This document shows positions 9,000 to 17,811 of a DNA stretch of 60,888 nt, piece after piece. Position numbers and translations under genes: made by a program. How positions within the stretch are numbered: position 1 is the stretch's first letter; each line of letters starts with the position of its first letter. The notes below the pieces were generated by a model. The model was not told the DNA's origin. It did no database searches and was given only the letters and a program-made list of their open reading frames with translations. This stretch comes from JASGKO01 sp049840595 (GTDB taxonomy: Bacteria; Verrucomicrobiota; Verrucomicrobiia; Chthoniobacterales; Chthoniobacteraceae), in assembly GCA_049840595.1 (NCBI GenBank), contig JASGKO010000020.1, positions 1-60,888 of the forward strand, written 5' to 3'.

Positions 9000-9848
9000 T
9001 TGACCACCATTAGCATTCCACGCTTTTATCCGCGTCGCGTGAAACGGATTCTCCTCATGGCAACGGTATTGACGGCTGCAGGCTATTCGCCTGGGTTGGC
9101 TGATACCCTTCCTTTCTCCACGGCCAAAGTCTCCCGGATTGAAAATTCCGTGGGCATTGGCGATCAAAAATCAAGCAACACCGCCCCCAAGCCCGCCAAG
9201 GTGGACGATACTGTGACTGCGAATAATTACGTGGTCACCGAATCGGAATCCCGCGCGGAATTGAAATTCCCCGATACCAGCCTCGTGCGGATCGGGCAAA
9301 ATACGGTTTTCACTTTCGATGCGGCAACGCGCACGCTCGACCTGAAGCGCGGCTCCATGCTTTTCTACGTGAAGCCCGGCTCCGGCGGCGGCATCATCAA
9401 GACGCCCACTCTTACTGCGGCCATCACCGGCACCATTTGCAAGGTTTCGGAAAACATGATCGCCGTCCTCAAGGGAGAGCTCACCACCAAGTGGGGCAAG
9501 GTTCCGGAAGGCTATGCCATCGAATGGGTGGATGGCGAAGTCCACATCTTCAAGTTTGATCCGAAGGAAGCGACCACTGGAAAGCTTTACTCCTTTGGCG
9601 GCCCTCTGCCGGAGAGCATCGATCTGCCCGGTGAAATCGAGCAACTCCCGCCGCCGGATCTCCACGAATACGACATCAAGGAAATCACGCAGGTCAATCC
9701 ACGCGTGGACAAGGGCCTCAAGCCGACGCCGACGCCAACGCCGCACGAAGTCATTACTCCGACGCCGACGCCAACGCCGATTCCCACCCCGACGCCAACG
9801 CCGAGACGCACCCCCACTCCACCCCCCGATAACGTAGGAGGTCGTTGA
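9000..9848 (+). CDS. Exported FecR-domain protein with Pro-Thr repeat tail
   Basis: The chain has a signal peptide (RRVKRILLMATVLTAAG ... GLAD), a FecR domain (about 55-170: ESESRAELKFPDTSLVRIG, LDLKRGSMLFYV, TPTLTAAITGT) and a tail dominated by Pro-Thr dipeptides. FecR domains in such stand-alone exported proteins are thought to bind at the cell surface or envelope; the sigma-regulator role of classical FecR is unlikely here because no sigma factor is nearby. The start is uncertain. TTG at 9000 opens the frame, and GTG at 9039 would leave a neat signal peptide starting with Lys-Arg. It is followed after 10 bp by a beta-barrel gene and is divergent from the CHASE2 cyclase. Confidence 0.82.
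   Translation: MTTISIPRFYPRRVKRILLMATVLTAAGYSPGLADTLPFSTAKVSRIENSVGIGDQKSSNTAPKPAKVDDTVTANNYVVTESESRAELKFPDTSLVRIGQNTVFTFDAATRTLDLKRGSMLFYVKPGSGGGIIKTPTLTAAITGTICKVSENMIAVLKGELTTKWGKVPEGYAIEWVDGEVHIFKFDPKEATTGKLYSFGGPLPESIDLPGEIEQLPPPDLHEYDIKEITQVNPRVDKGLKPTPTPTPHEVITPTPTPTPIPTPTPTPRRTPTPPPDNVGGR
9721..9828 (+). repeat. Low-complexity Pro-Thr coding repeat
   Basis: Within the FecR-protein gene the codons CCG-ACG and CCA-ACG repeat with small interruptions (HEVI, IPIP-like, RR). They encode an extended, probably rigid and exposed linker. Such tracts vary in length between strains and often span the cell envelope. Confidence 0.85.
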
Positions 9849-9858
9849 TCAAGTCGCC

Positions 9859-10753
9859 ATGAAACGTCTCACTTCCATTCTCCTTTTCGTGCTCTCCGCG
9901 GCTGCGGTTCATGCGCAATCCGATGGCAAGGAAGCCACCGGTGGCTCAACCTTGAGCAGCAGCGCGACTTTTAAGTCGCTGGCTCCCGCCCAGCAGGAAG
10001 ACCTCGGTGATTTGAAGCCCGCTCCCGGCGAAGAACCCGGCATTCACACCCGGGCCTCCTTCACCACCCGCGTGGAATACACCACCAACTCGCTCATGCT
10101 TGGCAATCACGGCAGTGGCGACGTGCTGTGGATGCCCACGCTTGAGCTCGGGGCGAATATCCCGATTTCCACCAAGCTGGACTTCGATCTTCTCGGTCGC
10201 GCCGAGACCATTGCCTACTCGCGCAATGATGATCATGGCTTTGCCGGCTTCAGCGGTGCCGCCACGCTCGGCTATCGCTACAAGCCCAACTGGCCGCGCG
10301 TTTACGTCGGAGCCGAGCCGTATTTCTACAACAGCTTCTCCACCTTCGTAAACGAGCGCAGCACCATCGATGCGGTCGGCGTCGAGGCTGGGATTGATCA
10401 CAGTATCGCGATCAACCACGGCTTCACCCTGCTCTTTGGTGGTTACCAATATTCGCAGTGGTTCTCCTCTCCGAGTATCGACAGCCGCGACCAGCATCGC
10501 ATCCTGCTCGGAGTCAGCCAGCAGCTTCGCACTTCGCTGTTCGCGCAGCTCTTCTACTCGTTCCAGTACCAGCCACTACCACAACGTGGGCCGCAACGAC
10601 CTGCGCCACATTGCGGGTGCAAGTCTCGTCTATCTCATTAACGATCATCTCTCGGCCAATCTCTCCGCAGGCTTTGCCGATAACGATTCGAATGTGAATT
10701 TCGGCTCCTACCAGGAAGCGAATGTCGGCTTCGGATTGCTCTTCCAGTTCTAA
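9859..10753 (+). CDS. Outer-membrane beta-barrel protein (frameshifted)
   Basis: It begins with a clear signal peptide (MKRLTSILLFVLSAAAVHAQ). After a polar linker comes an alternating pattern of amphipathic strands (RASFTTRVEYTTNSLML, KLDFDLLGRAETIAYS, RVYVGAEPYFYNSFS) that is typical of outer-membrane barrels. The frame breaks near 10570; removing one C from CC (CAGCCACTAC to CAGCACTAC) leads into HYHNVGRNDLRHIAGASLVY and restores 297 residues. The repaired protein ends in VGFGLLFQF, with the terminal Phe that barrel-assembly machinery recognises. It lies 10 bp after the FecR gene and is followed by a strong terminator, so the two form a complete transcription unit. Substrate or partner is unknown. 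Confidence 0.8.
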
Positions 10754-10778
10754 AAAACTTCGCCCGAAATTTTTTCCA

Positions 10779-10810
10779 AAAAGCCCGCTTTCCAAAAGCG
10801 GGCTTTTTTT
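10779..10810 (+). terminator. Rho-independent terminator after the FecR/beta-barrel unit
   Basis: The sequence shows an AAAGCCCGCTTT arm, a short CC-containing loop, and an AAAGCGGGCTTT arm running into a run of T residues. It lies about 25 bp beyond the stop of the beta-barrel gene. It is the clearest intrinsic terminator in the window. Confidence 0.9.
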
Positions 10811-10851
10811 ATTTCCGCTCGGCACGGGCTAATTCTCAATCACTTTTTCTA

Positions 10852-10875
10852 CTTCGTACCTTCGTGTGTTCGTGG
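10852..10875. repeat. Short 8-bp periodic repeat (TTCGT units)
   Basis: Three TTCGT cores occur at 10853, 10861 and 10869, exactly 8 bp apart; on the other strand they read as ACGAA units. They sit in the gap before the DUF1348 gene. I recall similar CACGAA-rich intergenic tracts in environmental bacterial genomes, but cannot search for them here. Confidence 0.5.
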
Positions 10876-10888
10876 TTAACTCCCTCCC

Positions 10889-11368
10889 ATGAGCACCGCC
10901 GAGCATCCGAGGCCGCCGTTTCCGCCCTTCGACGAAACCACTGCCGCGCAGAAAGTGCGCATGGCCGAGGATGCCTGGAATACCCGCGACCCGCAGCGGG
11001 TTTCCCTCGCCTACACACCCGAAAGCACCTGGCGCAACCGCTCCGAGTTTCTCACCGGTCGCGCGGCGATTGTCGCCTTTCTCACCCGCAAGTGGAGCCG
11101 CGAACTGGACTATCGCCTCATTAAAGAACTCTGGGCCTTCCACGGCAACCGCATCGCCGTCCGCTTTGCTTACGAGTGGCACGACGATTCCGGCCAGTGG
11201 TATCGCTCCTACGGAAATGAAAACTGGGAGTTCGACGTGCATGGCTTCATGCAGCGTCGCATCGCGAGCATCAACGACCTGCCGATCCAGGAATCCGAAC
11301 GAAAATTCCACTGGCCCGCAGGCCGCCGCCCCGACGACCATCCATCGTTATCCGAGCTGGGGCTGTAA
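10889..11368 (+). CDS. DUF1348 / NTF2-like (SnoaL-fold) protein
   Basis: A 159-residue cytoplasmic protein that matches the DUF1348 family throughout. Recognisable stretches include VRMAEDAWNTRDPQRVSLAY, WRNRSEFLTGRAAIVAFLTR, YRLIKELWAFHGNRIAVRF and YGNENWEFDVHGFMQRRIAS. The family has the NTF2/SnoaL cone-shaped fold and is often annotated as a nuclear transport factor 2 family protein, but no reaction has been established as far as I know. It stands alone between a terminator and the convergent hppA gene, so context gives no hint to its role. Confidence 0.85.
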   Translation: MSTAEHPRPPFPPFDETTAAQKVRMAEDAWNTRDPQRVSLAYTPESTWRNRSEFLTGRAAIVAFLTRKWSRELDYRLIKELWAFHGNRIAVRFAYEWHDDSGQWYRSYGNENWEFDVHGFMQRRIASINDLPIQESERKFHWPAGRRPDDHPSLSELGL

Positions 11369-11416
11369 CTTTTTTGATTTGAACCGCGGCGGACGCGGCG
11401 AGCGCGGCGTCATTTA

Positions 11417-13544
11417 TTATGGCGCATGCGCGATCCAGAGCTTGATGAAGATCGGGATGATCAGGATCGCCACAATGTTCACCACTTTGATCATCGGGTT
11501 GATCGCGGGACCGGCGGTATCCTTGTAAGGATCGCCTACCGTGTCGCCCGTGACCGAAGCCTTGTGCGCTTCGCTGTTCTTGCCACCGTGGTTGCCTTCC
11601 TCGATGAATTTCTTGGCATTGTCCCAGGCACCACCGCTCGACGTCATGGAAATCCCCATGAAGAGACCGTTGACGATGCTGCCGACCAGGACGCCGCCGA
11701 GAATCGTCGCGCCGCCCGGGATGGACGCCACCGCCACGACTGCGACCACAGGCAGCAACGCGGGGATGATCATCTCCTTTAACGCCGCCTTGGTCACGAT
11801 ATCCACGCAAGCCCCATATTCCGGCACGTCCTGGTGGGTAAGAATGCCCGGACGCGCGGCAATCTGGCGGCGAACCTCCTTCACTACCGCGCCTGCGGCC
11901 CGGCCTACCGCACTCATGCTAAAGGCCGAGAAAAGATAGGGCAGCACTCCGCCAATGAAGAGGCCGATCACGATCTTCGGGTCTTTGAGCGAGAACGACA
12001 GGTAGTTTTCAATCTGCGCCACCGTCAGTTGCCCCGAGGCTTCGAGATTGTGCTTCAAATCCACAAAATACGAACCGAAAAGCACAACCGCCGCCAGCCC
12101 GGCCGAGGCAATCGCATAGCCCTTGGTGACCGCCTTCATCGTGTTGCCCACGGCGTCGAGGTCATCGGTAATCGTGCGCACTTCCTTGGGCAACCCGCTC
12201 ATGACCGCGATGCCGCCCGCGTTGTCCGTGATCGGCCCGAAGGCATCCAGCGAGATGATGATCCCCGCCATCGAAAGCATGGCCATCACCGCGATCGCGA
12301 TCCCGTAGAGCCCCGCAAAGGAATAGCTCGACCAAATGGCCGCCCCGATGAAGATCACCGGCAGCGCGGTGGCGAACTGCCCGGTCGCCAGTCCCGCGAT
12401 GATATTCGTCGCGTGCCCGGTCTCCGAGGCCCGGGCAATCTTCCGCACCGGCTCGAATTCCGTGGAGGTGTAGTAGTTGGTAATTAGTACCGCAATCGCG
12501 GTCATCAACAGGCCAACGACGGCGGCAGAAAAAATCCCGTTCGCCGAGTAGAGGGCTTCCCCGGTCCCGAGGGCATTCGCTGCTTTCAACCCGGCAGGGA
12601 ACAGCAGATGGGTGATCGGCCAGAAACCGACCGCACTGATCACGCTGCTCAGTCCCACGCCCGCCAGCAGCGCATTCCCGGGCTTCAAGCCCGAGTAGTT
12701 TACGAACAGAATCCCGATGATGGAGGCGATGATCGCCACGCCACCGAGCAGGAACGGATAAACGACCGGTGCCCCCAGCCCCGCCGTCAACGCGCCGACG
12801 AGAATGGCACCGATGAGGCTCACGGCATAGGTTTCAAATACGTCCGCCGCCATCCCGGCGCAGTCACCCACATTATCGCCCACGTTGTCCGCAATCGTTG
12901 CCGGGTTGCGTGGATCGTCTTCATCGAGACTTTGCTCCACTTTGCCGACCAGGTCCGCCCCCACATCCGCCGCCTTGGTGTAGATTCCGCCACCGAGACG
13001 GGCAAAGACGGAGATCAACGACGCGCCCAAGGCCACGCCAACCAGACTGGAGAGCGCTTTCTCTGCGTTCGTGTGGTTCATCACCAGCCAGAAGCCGCCA
13101 ACCGCCAGCAGCGCGAGCGCCACCACCAGGAGGCCAGTCACCGCGCCGCCGTTGAACGCCGCCTGCAGGGCCTTCGTACAGGCTCTTTGTCGCTCCCTGC
13201 GCAGTCCGCACATTGGCCAGCACCGCCACGCGCATACCGATAAATCCAGCGCTCAGCGAGCAGACTGCCCCGAGCAGAAATCCGGTCGCCGTTGGCAGGT
13301 CTTTGAAAATGACCAGCAAGACCGCCACCAAAACGGCAATGATGCTGATTGAGATTACCTGCCGTCGTAAATAAGCCTTTGCCCCCTCTTGAATGGCCGA
13401 CGCAATTTCGCGCATGCGCTCGTTGCCGGCGTCCGATCCGAGGATCGTGCTGATGAGATAGACTGCGAAGAGAAGGCCCAGAACGGCGCATGCCATCGCC
13501 GTGAGGACCCCGGAACCGACAAGAGAAAATGCCAGTGGTGTCAT
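11417..13544 (-). CDS. hppA: Membrane-bound proton-translocating pyrophosphatase, K+-independent type (frameshifted)
   Basis: A multi-helix membrane pump that couples hydrolysis of pyrophosphate to proton export. The substrate-binding block is complete: KAADVGADLVGKVE followed by DEDDPRNPATIADNVGDNVG. The K+-class position reads NTMKAVTKG, with Lys and Thr where K+-dependent enzymes have Ala and Gly/Ala, so this is the K+-independent class. The frame breaks near 13165-13172. Removing one A (TACGAAGGCC to TACGAGGCC) joins SLYE to ALQAAFNGGAVTG and gives 708 residues, normal for the family. The start at 13544 gives an N-terminal membrane helix. It probably lets the cell recover energy from biosynthetic pyrophosphate. 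Confidence 0.92.
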
Positions 13545-13703
13545 ATTGTTTTAAGGGGAATGCCGCAACTCTAGCCGCTCCCTTTTCGGGCATCAATGCC
13601 GATTTCGCAAAAACTGCACTTTGTTAAAAGAAAGCAGGTTGCCAGCAGGTGAACGCCTATGATCTCAAGCGTTTCCCCGGCTCCACACAATCGCCCTTCC
13701 ACG

Positions 13704-13721
13704 AGCCCCCTTGGGGCTTTT
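13704..13721. other. Small GC hairpin between hppA and argF
   Basis: AGCCCC and GGGGCT flank a 3-nt loop and are followed by TTTT when read on the plus strand. The neighbouring genes are both on the minus strand, where the hairpin lacks a T tract. It may mark the argF 3' end or be chance. Confidence 0.3.
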
Positions 13722-13731
13722 CAGCCGCCTG

Positions 13732-14634
13732 CTACGGCTTTTCCACCAGCTTCATAATCACCGCTTTTTGCGCGTGAAGCCGGTTCTCCGCCTCGTCGAA
13801 AATCGTCTGCGCGTGCGCTTCAAAAGTTTCGTCGGTGATTTCCTTGCCACGATAGGCGGGCAGGCAGTGCATCACCAGCGCGCCGGGCCTGGCGACCACG
13901 AGAAGTTTCTCATTGATCTGGTAGCCAGCCATTTGTGCGAGACGGAAGGCGGCTTCCTCTTCCTTGCCCATGCTCACCCAGACATCGGTGTAGAGCACGT
14001 CCGCGTCCTTTGCTCCGGCGAAGACATCTTCGGTGCAGGTCACAAACGGCCCCACCTTTGCCAGCAATTCCGCATCCGGCTGGAACGGGCGCGGGGCGGC
14101 AATGCGCAGGTTGAAGCCGAGCTTGGCCGCTGCCCACATCCACGAGCGCGGCACGTTGCAAGCGCCGTCACCGATAAAGCACACGGTCTTCCCGGTAATC
14201 TGCCCAATCTTTTCCTCAATCGTCTGGATATCGGCCAAAATCTGGCAAGGATGCTCGTCATCCGTAAGCGCATTGATGGTGGGAATACCGCTGTAGTGCG
14301 CGAATTCCTCCACATCGCTCTGGGCAAAAGTCCGGATCACCGCTCCATGCACCATCCGCCCGAGCACGCGCGCCGTGTCCTTGATCGGTTCTCCGCGACC
14401 GAGCTGGATGTCGTTGGAAGAGAGAAACATCACACTGCCCCCCAGTTCCCGAATTCCCACCTCGAAGCTGACCCGGGTGCGGGTCGAGGATTTGCTGAAC
14501 ATCAGCGCCCAGCACTGGCCCGCGAGCGGCTTGCGCTCGTCCTTCCCGCGCGTGGCTTTGATCTCGACGGCCAGCGTCAGGATTTCCCGGATCTCCTGCG
14601 CCTCCAGCGCTTCGAGTGACAGCAAATGTTTCAT
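13732..14634 (-). CDS. argF: Ornithine carbamoyltransferase
   Basis: Cytoplasmic enzyme of arginine synthesis that makes citrulline from ornithine and carbamoyl phosphate. The 300-residue chain has all the family signatures: the carbamoyl-phosphate loop KSSTRTR (48-54), the HPCQ motif in DDEHPCQILAD, the ornithine-binding DVWVSMG, and HCLPAYRG containing the catalytic cysteine. The length is normal and the frame intact. It is not next to other arginine genes here. A gap of about 187 bp separates it from hppA downstream. Confidence 0.95.
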   Translation of the reverse strand: MKHLLSLEALEAQEIREILTLAVEIKATRGKDERKPLAGQCWALMFSKSSTRTRVSFEVGIRELGGSVMFLSSNDIQLGRGEPIKDTARVLGRMVHGAVIRTFAQSDVEEFAHYSGIPTINALTDDEHPCQILADIQTIEEKIGQITGKTVCFIGDGACNVPRSWMWAAAKLGFNLRIAAPRPFQPDAELLAKVGPFVTCTEDVFAGAKDADVLYTDVWVSMGKEEEAAFRLAQMAGYQINEKLLVVARPGALVMHCLPAYRGKEITDETFEAHAQTIFDEAENRLHAQKAVIMKLVEKP

Positions 14635-14737
14635 GCCGGTATTTGGAAAACTGTGCGAAAAATGTCAACCGCCTTGCCACGGTGACATCATTTTTTAACT
14701 CACTTGCGATTGACCATCAATTCACTCTTGGCCGTAA

Positions 14738-15265
14738 TTACTGGATGGGATCGAGCTGATTTTTAGGCAGCTTCACGTCGTCCGGCAACCCGGGGAAAAA
14801 GGTCTTCAAAGCCTCGGGATGCGCCCGCAAACCCGCTCCGTCCAAAAATAACCACTGCTTCTGGCCCGGCTCCCGCGCGGCGATCAAAAAACTGGTGTTC
14901 CGGACGCTCCGCCCCTGGGCGGAGATGATTGAATACAAGGGCACAAAACAGACCGTCGTCGTCCCGGAAAGATACGTCTGCGAGGGCGTGCCGAGCATAA
15001 AGTCACTCATGGTAATTCCCGTCGCTTTGAGTTGCTTCATCGCATTCCGGGTGAGGTTGTCAAAGGCATCTTTGCCGCCCGCCAGCGGATAGATCGAAGG
15101 ATGGGTCAATTTGATGATCGTATCCGCGTCCCCTTTTTCATAGGCGGTTTTAACCTGGGTGGCTTCCTTCAGCAGGGCTTTGGAATCCTGGGAGCTCAAT
15201 TCATCGGCAAACACGGGCAGAGTGACGGTGCACAGAAAAAGGATGAGCGAGAGGAATGATTTCAT
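14738..15265 (-). CDS. Small exported protein of unknown function
   Basis: I start at ATG 15265 because it yields a clean signal peptide (MKSFLSLILFLCTVTLPVFA); a longer reading has no such feature. The mature part, about 155 residues, begins with a helical region (ALLKEATQVKTAYEKGDADT) and then predicted strands. Its layout (KLTHPSIYPLAGGKDAFDNL, then MLGTPSQTYLSGTTTVCFVP) resembles NTF2-like exported proteins, but I do not recognise a named family. It stands alone, upstream of argF on the same strand and divergent from the TIGR03118 gene. Confidence 0.65.
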   Translation of the reverse strand: MKSFLSLILFLCTVTLPVFADELSSQDSKALLKEATQVKTAYEKGDADTIIKLTHPSIYPLAGGKDAFDNLTRNAMKQLKATGITMSDFMLGTPSQTYLSGTTTVCFVPLYSIISAQGRSVRNTSFLIAAREPGQKQWLFLDGAGLRAHPEALKTFFPGLPDDVKLPKNQLDPIQ

Positions 15266-15455
15266 AAGTCGATATTCAGCGAAGGTGAGTAACTCCTCCA
15301 ATCCACGAGGAAGGACAAGCGGAAACTCGTGACAAAGGATAATCATGCGGCAGCGAAAGGCAGAGCGTTACAATTTTGATTCCCAGCCGTCCCGACTTGC
15401 CCGCCTGCCCCTTTCACGATAGTCTTCGATTAAGGTCAGCAACCAAGGATCCCTT

Positions 15456-16539
15456 ATGAAAAGTACCCCGCCTTCTCCTCGCGGCTTTGTTGTCTTTCGC
15501 CGCCATTACTTCACTCCGGGCCGTCCCGCCGGACAGTATTTCCAAGACGAACCGCTATACCTGGATCAATCTTGTATCCGATATCAACGGCGTCGCACAG
15601 CGCTCCGATGCCAACCTGGTAAATCCGTGGGCCATGGCCGTCTATGCCGGGGCGATCTGGGTAGCCGACAACGGCTCCGGCGTCGCCACCGTTTACGATA
15701 CTCATGGCCGGCTTCAGCCCAATTCCACCACTCCGCTTGTCGTCACCATTCCGATCGGGGCCTCCAGCAGCGGCATCGGCGTGCCCACCGGGCAGGTCTA
15801 TAACAACTCGATGGACTTCACCATCACCGAAAGCCTGCACTCCGCCGCAGCCACCTTTCTTTTCTCCACCGAAGATGGGACCATCTCCGGCTGGAACAAT
15901 GGTGTGGATGCCACCAATGCCGTGCTCGGGGCCGACCGCTCCGCGACTGGGGCGGTCTATAAAGGACTCGCGATCGCGGCTAATGGCATGGACCATTTTC
16001 TTTACGCCACGAATTTTCACGCCGGCACGGTGGATGTCTTTGACAAGACCTTCGCCCTGACCACCACCTCCGGTGGCTTTGCCGATTCCAACCTGCCCTC
16101 CGGCTTCGCTCCGTTTGGCATCCAGTTCATCAACAACCAGTTCTTCGTCACCTACGCCAAGCAGAATGGGCAGGCCCACGACGACGTCCCCGGTGCAGGC
16201 AATGGCTACATCGACATCTTCGATGTAAACGGCAATCTGGTGAAACGCGTTGCCTCGCAAGGCGCGCTCAATTCTCCGTGGGGCCTGGCGATCGCGCCCC
16301 ACAATTTCGGGAAATTTCGCAATGCCCTCCTCGTCGGTAATTTTGGCGACGGTCGTATCAGTGCCTATGATCTTGCCACCGGCAATTACCTCGGCCAGTT
16401 GGAGGACAAGGATGCCAATCCCCTCGCCTTCAACGGGCTCTGGGGTCTCGCGACCATTAATAACTCGGTTTACTTCACCGCCGGCATCGCGGATGAGGGC
16501 CATGGTCTCTTCGGCGTCATCTCCCACGCGGGAAAATAA
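15456..16539 (+). CDS. Exported TIGR03118-family beta-propeller-like protein (frameshifted at its start)
   Basis: The body (residues 30-350) matches TIGR03118 proteins: NLVSDINGVAQRSDANLVNP, WGLAIAPHNFGKFRNALLVG, and repeated blade-like units. The ATG at 15456 starts MKSTPPS but the frame is lost after about seven codons. Removing one C of CC near 15477 gives SLAALLSFAAITSLRA, a complete signal peptide, and 360 residues overall. The family is exported and its function unknown; the sequence suggests a six-bladed NHL/SMP-30 type propeller. It is convergent with the porin gene. Confidence 0.8.
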
Positions 16540-16581
16540 ATCAGCTCCCTTTCCTGGTCTCCGCAGTAATACTGGCCGTGC

Positions 16582-17811
16582 TTAAAACCGCACCGTGAAC
16601 TGGGCCGCCAGCAGGTTTTCCTCCGGCTGCTCGGCCAGTTGCTGGCGGATGAAGCTGTATTGCAGCTTCATCTGAAGGTGGGGCGTAAAGCGGTAGGTGA
16701 CCGCGGCGTCAATGCTCCAGATATCCGCGCCCCAAGGGCTTTTGCCGCCGTCCTCATTGGGCACGCCGCTGAAGAGTTGCTGGTTCCAGCGCAGTGCGCC
16801 GAAAAGCTGGGGCGTGAATTTGTATTTCGCCTCCACGTAATAGGAAAGTGTATCCGCATTGCCCACCAGCGGCACCTGGAAGCGGCTCTCGAAAACCTCG
16901 GCCCAAAGCTGCCAGTGATGCCACTCGTAGCTCACATCCTGGCCGATCGTGATCTGGCGGTAATCATCGATCCCTTTGCCGCGGGGCAAATCAGGAGCCA
17001 CGGAATCGAGAAAATACGGTCCCACGCTGCCGGAAAGTCCAAGATTCCAGGCCTCGTCCGGACGAAAACCCAGCCGGGCGCTGTAGGTCGGGTGCGAAAA
17101 GCCCGTCTGCGTCGCATCCCACGCCTCGGGCCGCGAGGACAGCCCGGTATTTTTCATCTCCGCCGCGTAGTCGAATTTGCCGACGTGCCCGAAAATGGAA
17201 GCGCCGCTGGCATAGCTCGCCCCCCAGATCACGGGATTGTAGTCGTATTTCTCCTCATCAAGCGGGCCGGAAAAATCGAAACGATCCGCGGGCAACTCCG
17301 AATCGTAAATGTGCGTCACATTCGAATAGACCAGCGGATCGGTGATGAAGGGATTCGTCCACGACTCGTAGCGGCTCGACCAGTTGCCCACCACGGTGCC
17401 AAATTTCCCCGCCTGCACATTGAGCCAGCCCTGCTCCCAGGGCGTCCAGCGCAGCGCGTATTGATCGAGCCGCGCGGTCAGGTCCTGATCGGTGGGATCG
17501 TAGCCGCGGTCAATCCGCGATTCCACGAAGAGGTAGAGCTGCGGCCCCAGCTGAGCGTCGAGATAAAGCGAGAGCCGCGAGTTGAAGAGCGTGTCGTGGT
17601 TCGTATAAAGATTACCGGGCGCAGGCTGCTGGAGCAGGTATTCCTCCGCATCGAGCTGGCCGCTGAAACGGACCGCAAAATTTCCATCTGCTGAGCGGGC
17701 GTTCAACGACGAGTCGAGATCATCGAGCACGTCATCCAAATCCGCCCGGGCCGTGGCGGCCAGGAGCAGGCACAGCCCTGGCAGCAGGAGAATGAAACGG
17801 GGAACGGTCAT
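16582..17811 (-). CDS. Outer-membrane porin-like beta-barrel
   Basis: A 409-residue protein with a signal peptide (MTVPRFILLLPGLCLLLAAT). Alternating strands rich in Tyr and Trp follow (RLSLYLDAQLGPQLYLFVES, YVEAKYKFTPQLFGALRWNQ) and it ends in LLAAQFTVRF, with the C-terminal Phe of barrel proteins. A short Asp/Leu-rich segment after the signal (DLDDVLDDLDSSL) may form a small helix. It is the last gene of a tightly coupled trio: its ATG overlaps the stop of the hybrid kinase by 4 bp. The transported compound is unknown; the cupredoxin upstream hints at metal or redox stress. Confidence 0.75.
   Translation of the reverse strand: MTVPRFILLLPGLCLLLAATARADLDDVLDDLDSSLNARSADGNFAVRFSGQLDAEEYLLQQPAPGNLYTNHDTLFNSRLSLYLDAQLGPQLYLFVESRIDRGYDPTDQDLTARLDQYALRWTPWEQGWLNVQAGKFGTVVGNWSSRYESWTNPFITDPLVYSNVTHIYDSELPADRFDFSGPLDEEKYDYNPVIWGASYASGASIFGHVGKFDYAAEMKNTGLSSRPEAWDATQTGFSHPTYSARLGFRPDEAWNLGLSGSVGPYFLDSVAPDLPRGKGIDDYRQITIGQDVSYEWHHWQLWAEVFESRFQVPLVGNADTLSYYVEAKYKFTPQLFGALRWNQQLFSGVPNEDGGKSPWGADIWSIDAAVTYRFTPHLQMKLQYSFIRQQLAEQPEENLLAAQFTVRF

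Noticed and set aside
9587..9817. A Gly-Val repeat protein on the minus strand
   Set aside because: It is the antisense reading of the Pro-Thr repeat in the FecR protein.
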